The notes below the pieces were generated by a model. The model searched no databases. It saw only the letters and a program-made list of their open reading frames with translations, and was not told where the DNA came from. A program made the position numbers and the translations under genes. A DNA stretch of 6,571 bases from an uncultured Oscillospiraceae bacterium (GTDB lineage: Bacteria > Bacillota > Clostridia > Oscillospirales > Acutalibacteraceae): positions 1-6,571 of the forward strand of contig CABQAA010000120.1 in NCBI GenBank assembly GCA_902461995.1. The letters run 5' to 3'. How positions within the stretch are numbered: position 1 is the stretch's first letter; every line of letters begins with the position of its first letter. This document shows, in pieces, positions 6,155 to 6,571 of this stretch.

Positions 6155-6571
6155 ATGGACTATACGACCAAGATTTCCATTGACAATCTGCATCTGCACT
6201 ACGGGGATTTTGAGGCCCTCAAGGGTATCAACCTGGATATCCCCGCCCATCAGATCACGGCCTTCATCGGCCCGTCCGGCTGCGGCAAATCCACCTGTAT
6301 CAAAACCCTCAACCGGATGAATGACCTGGTTCCGAACTGCCGCATCAGCGGCAAGGTCACCATCGACGGAGAGGACATTTACGATCCGCGCACCGACGTC
6401 ACCCTACTGCGCCGGAGGGCGGGCATGGTGTTTCAAAAGCCCAACCCGTTTCCCATGAGCGTATACGACAACGTCGCCTATGGTCCGCGCGTGCACGGCA
6501 TCAAGGCGAAAAAGAAGCTCGACGAGCTGGTGGAGCGCTCCCTGCGGGGGGCGGCGTTGTGGGACGAGGTG
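6155..6571 (+). CDS. pstB: Phosphate ABC transporter ATP-binding protein PstB, 3'-truncated by window edge
   Basis: The first 139 residues of the cytoplasmic ATPase of the Pst importer are present; the frame stays open to the last base. The start [20 protein letters not shown] is typical. The Walker A motif GPSGCGKST lies at 39-47, followed by the PstB-specific [16 protein letters not shown] (51-66). The Q-loop with its PstB hallmark [20 protein letters not shown] spans 93-112. The signature (LSGGQ), Walker B and switch histidine should lie beyond the window. Full-length PstB is usually about 250-260 residues, so roughly half is seen. The gene follows pstA by 31 nt. The best purine-rich site, AGGAAAGGA (6133-6141), lies 13 nt before the ATG, longer than usual, but no alternative in-frame start exists nearby. 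Expression should come from the pst promoter. Confidence 0.96.
   Translation, partial: MDYTTKISIDNLHLHYGDFEALKGINLDIPAHQITAFIGPSGCGKSTCIKTLNRMNDLVPNCRISGKVTIDGEDIYDPRTDVTLLRRRAGMVFQKPNPFPMSVYDNVAYGPRVHGIKAKKKLDELVERSLRGAALWDEV

Overview
The window reads as chromosomal DNA from a GC-rich member of the Firmicutes, most likely class Clostridia. This rests on strong AGGAGG-type ribosome binding sites, a DUF1836-type regulator (a family known mainly from Firmicutes), a lipoprotein-type PstS, and TTAAC/TTAAA repeats at 11-bp spacing like the Pho boxes of Gram-positive bacteria. The species cannot be named from this sequence. Codon third positions are very GC-rich throughout, and I see no compositional break, insertion sequence, tRNA, rRNA or CRISPR array.

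Layout. Positions 1-626 hold the 3' part of a SAM-dependent methyltransferase gene on the plus strand. It converges on a two-gene minus-strand operon: a DUF1836/MerR-like DNA-binding protein (1191-1772), then a small two-helix membrane protein with a C-terminal SHOCT domain (762-1163). This operon has a clear sigma-A promoter at 1809-1837 and ends in a long hairpin at 703-749. A compact divergent intergenic region containing three inverted repeats (1861-1913) separates it from a plus-strand SGNH/GDSL hydrolase gene (1931-2644), which ends in a good intrinsic terminator (2686-2718).

From 2809 to the right edge lies the high-affinity phosphate uptake operon, pstS-pstC-pstA-pstB, with pstB cut by the window end. 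Its promoter region carries four TTAAC/TTAAA-like half-sites exactly 11 bp apart, with a plausible -10 element 16 bp after the start of the last one. This is the layout expected for activation by a PhoB/PhoP response regulator under phosphate limitation. PstS captures phosphate outside the membrane, PstC and PstA form the channel, and PstB hydrolyses ATP. A strong GC hairpin without a T-run lies between pstS and pstC and could make pstS mRNA more abundant than the downstream messages.

The most unusual points are a roughly 160-residue N-terminal extension of PstC predicted to add four membrane helices, a possible weaker Pho-box-like layout upstream of the SGNH hydrolase, and the DUF1836-SHOCT gene pair of unknown role. 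I do not see convincing evidence of a wholly undescribed system here; most of the window is ordinary core genome.
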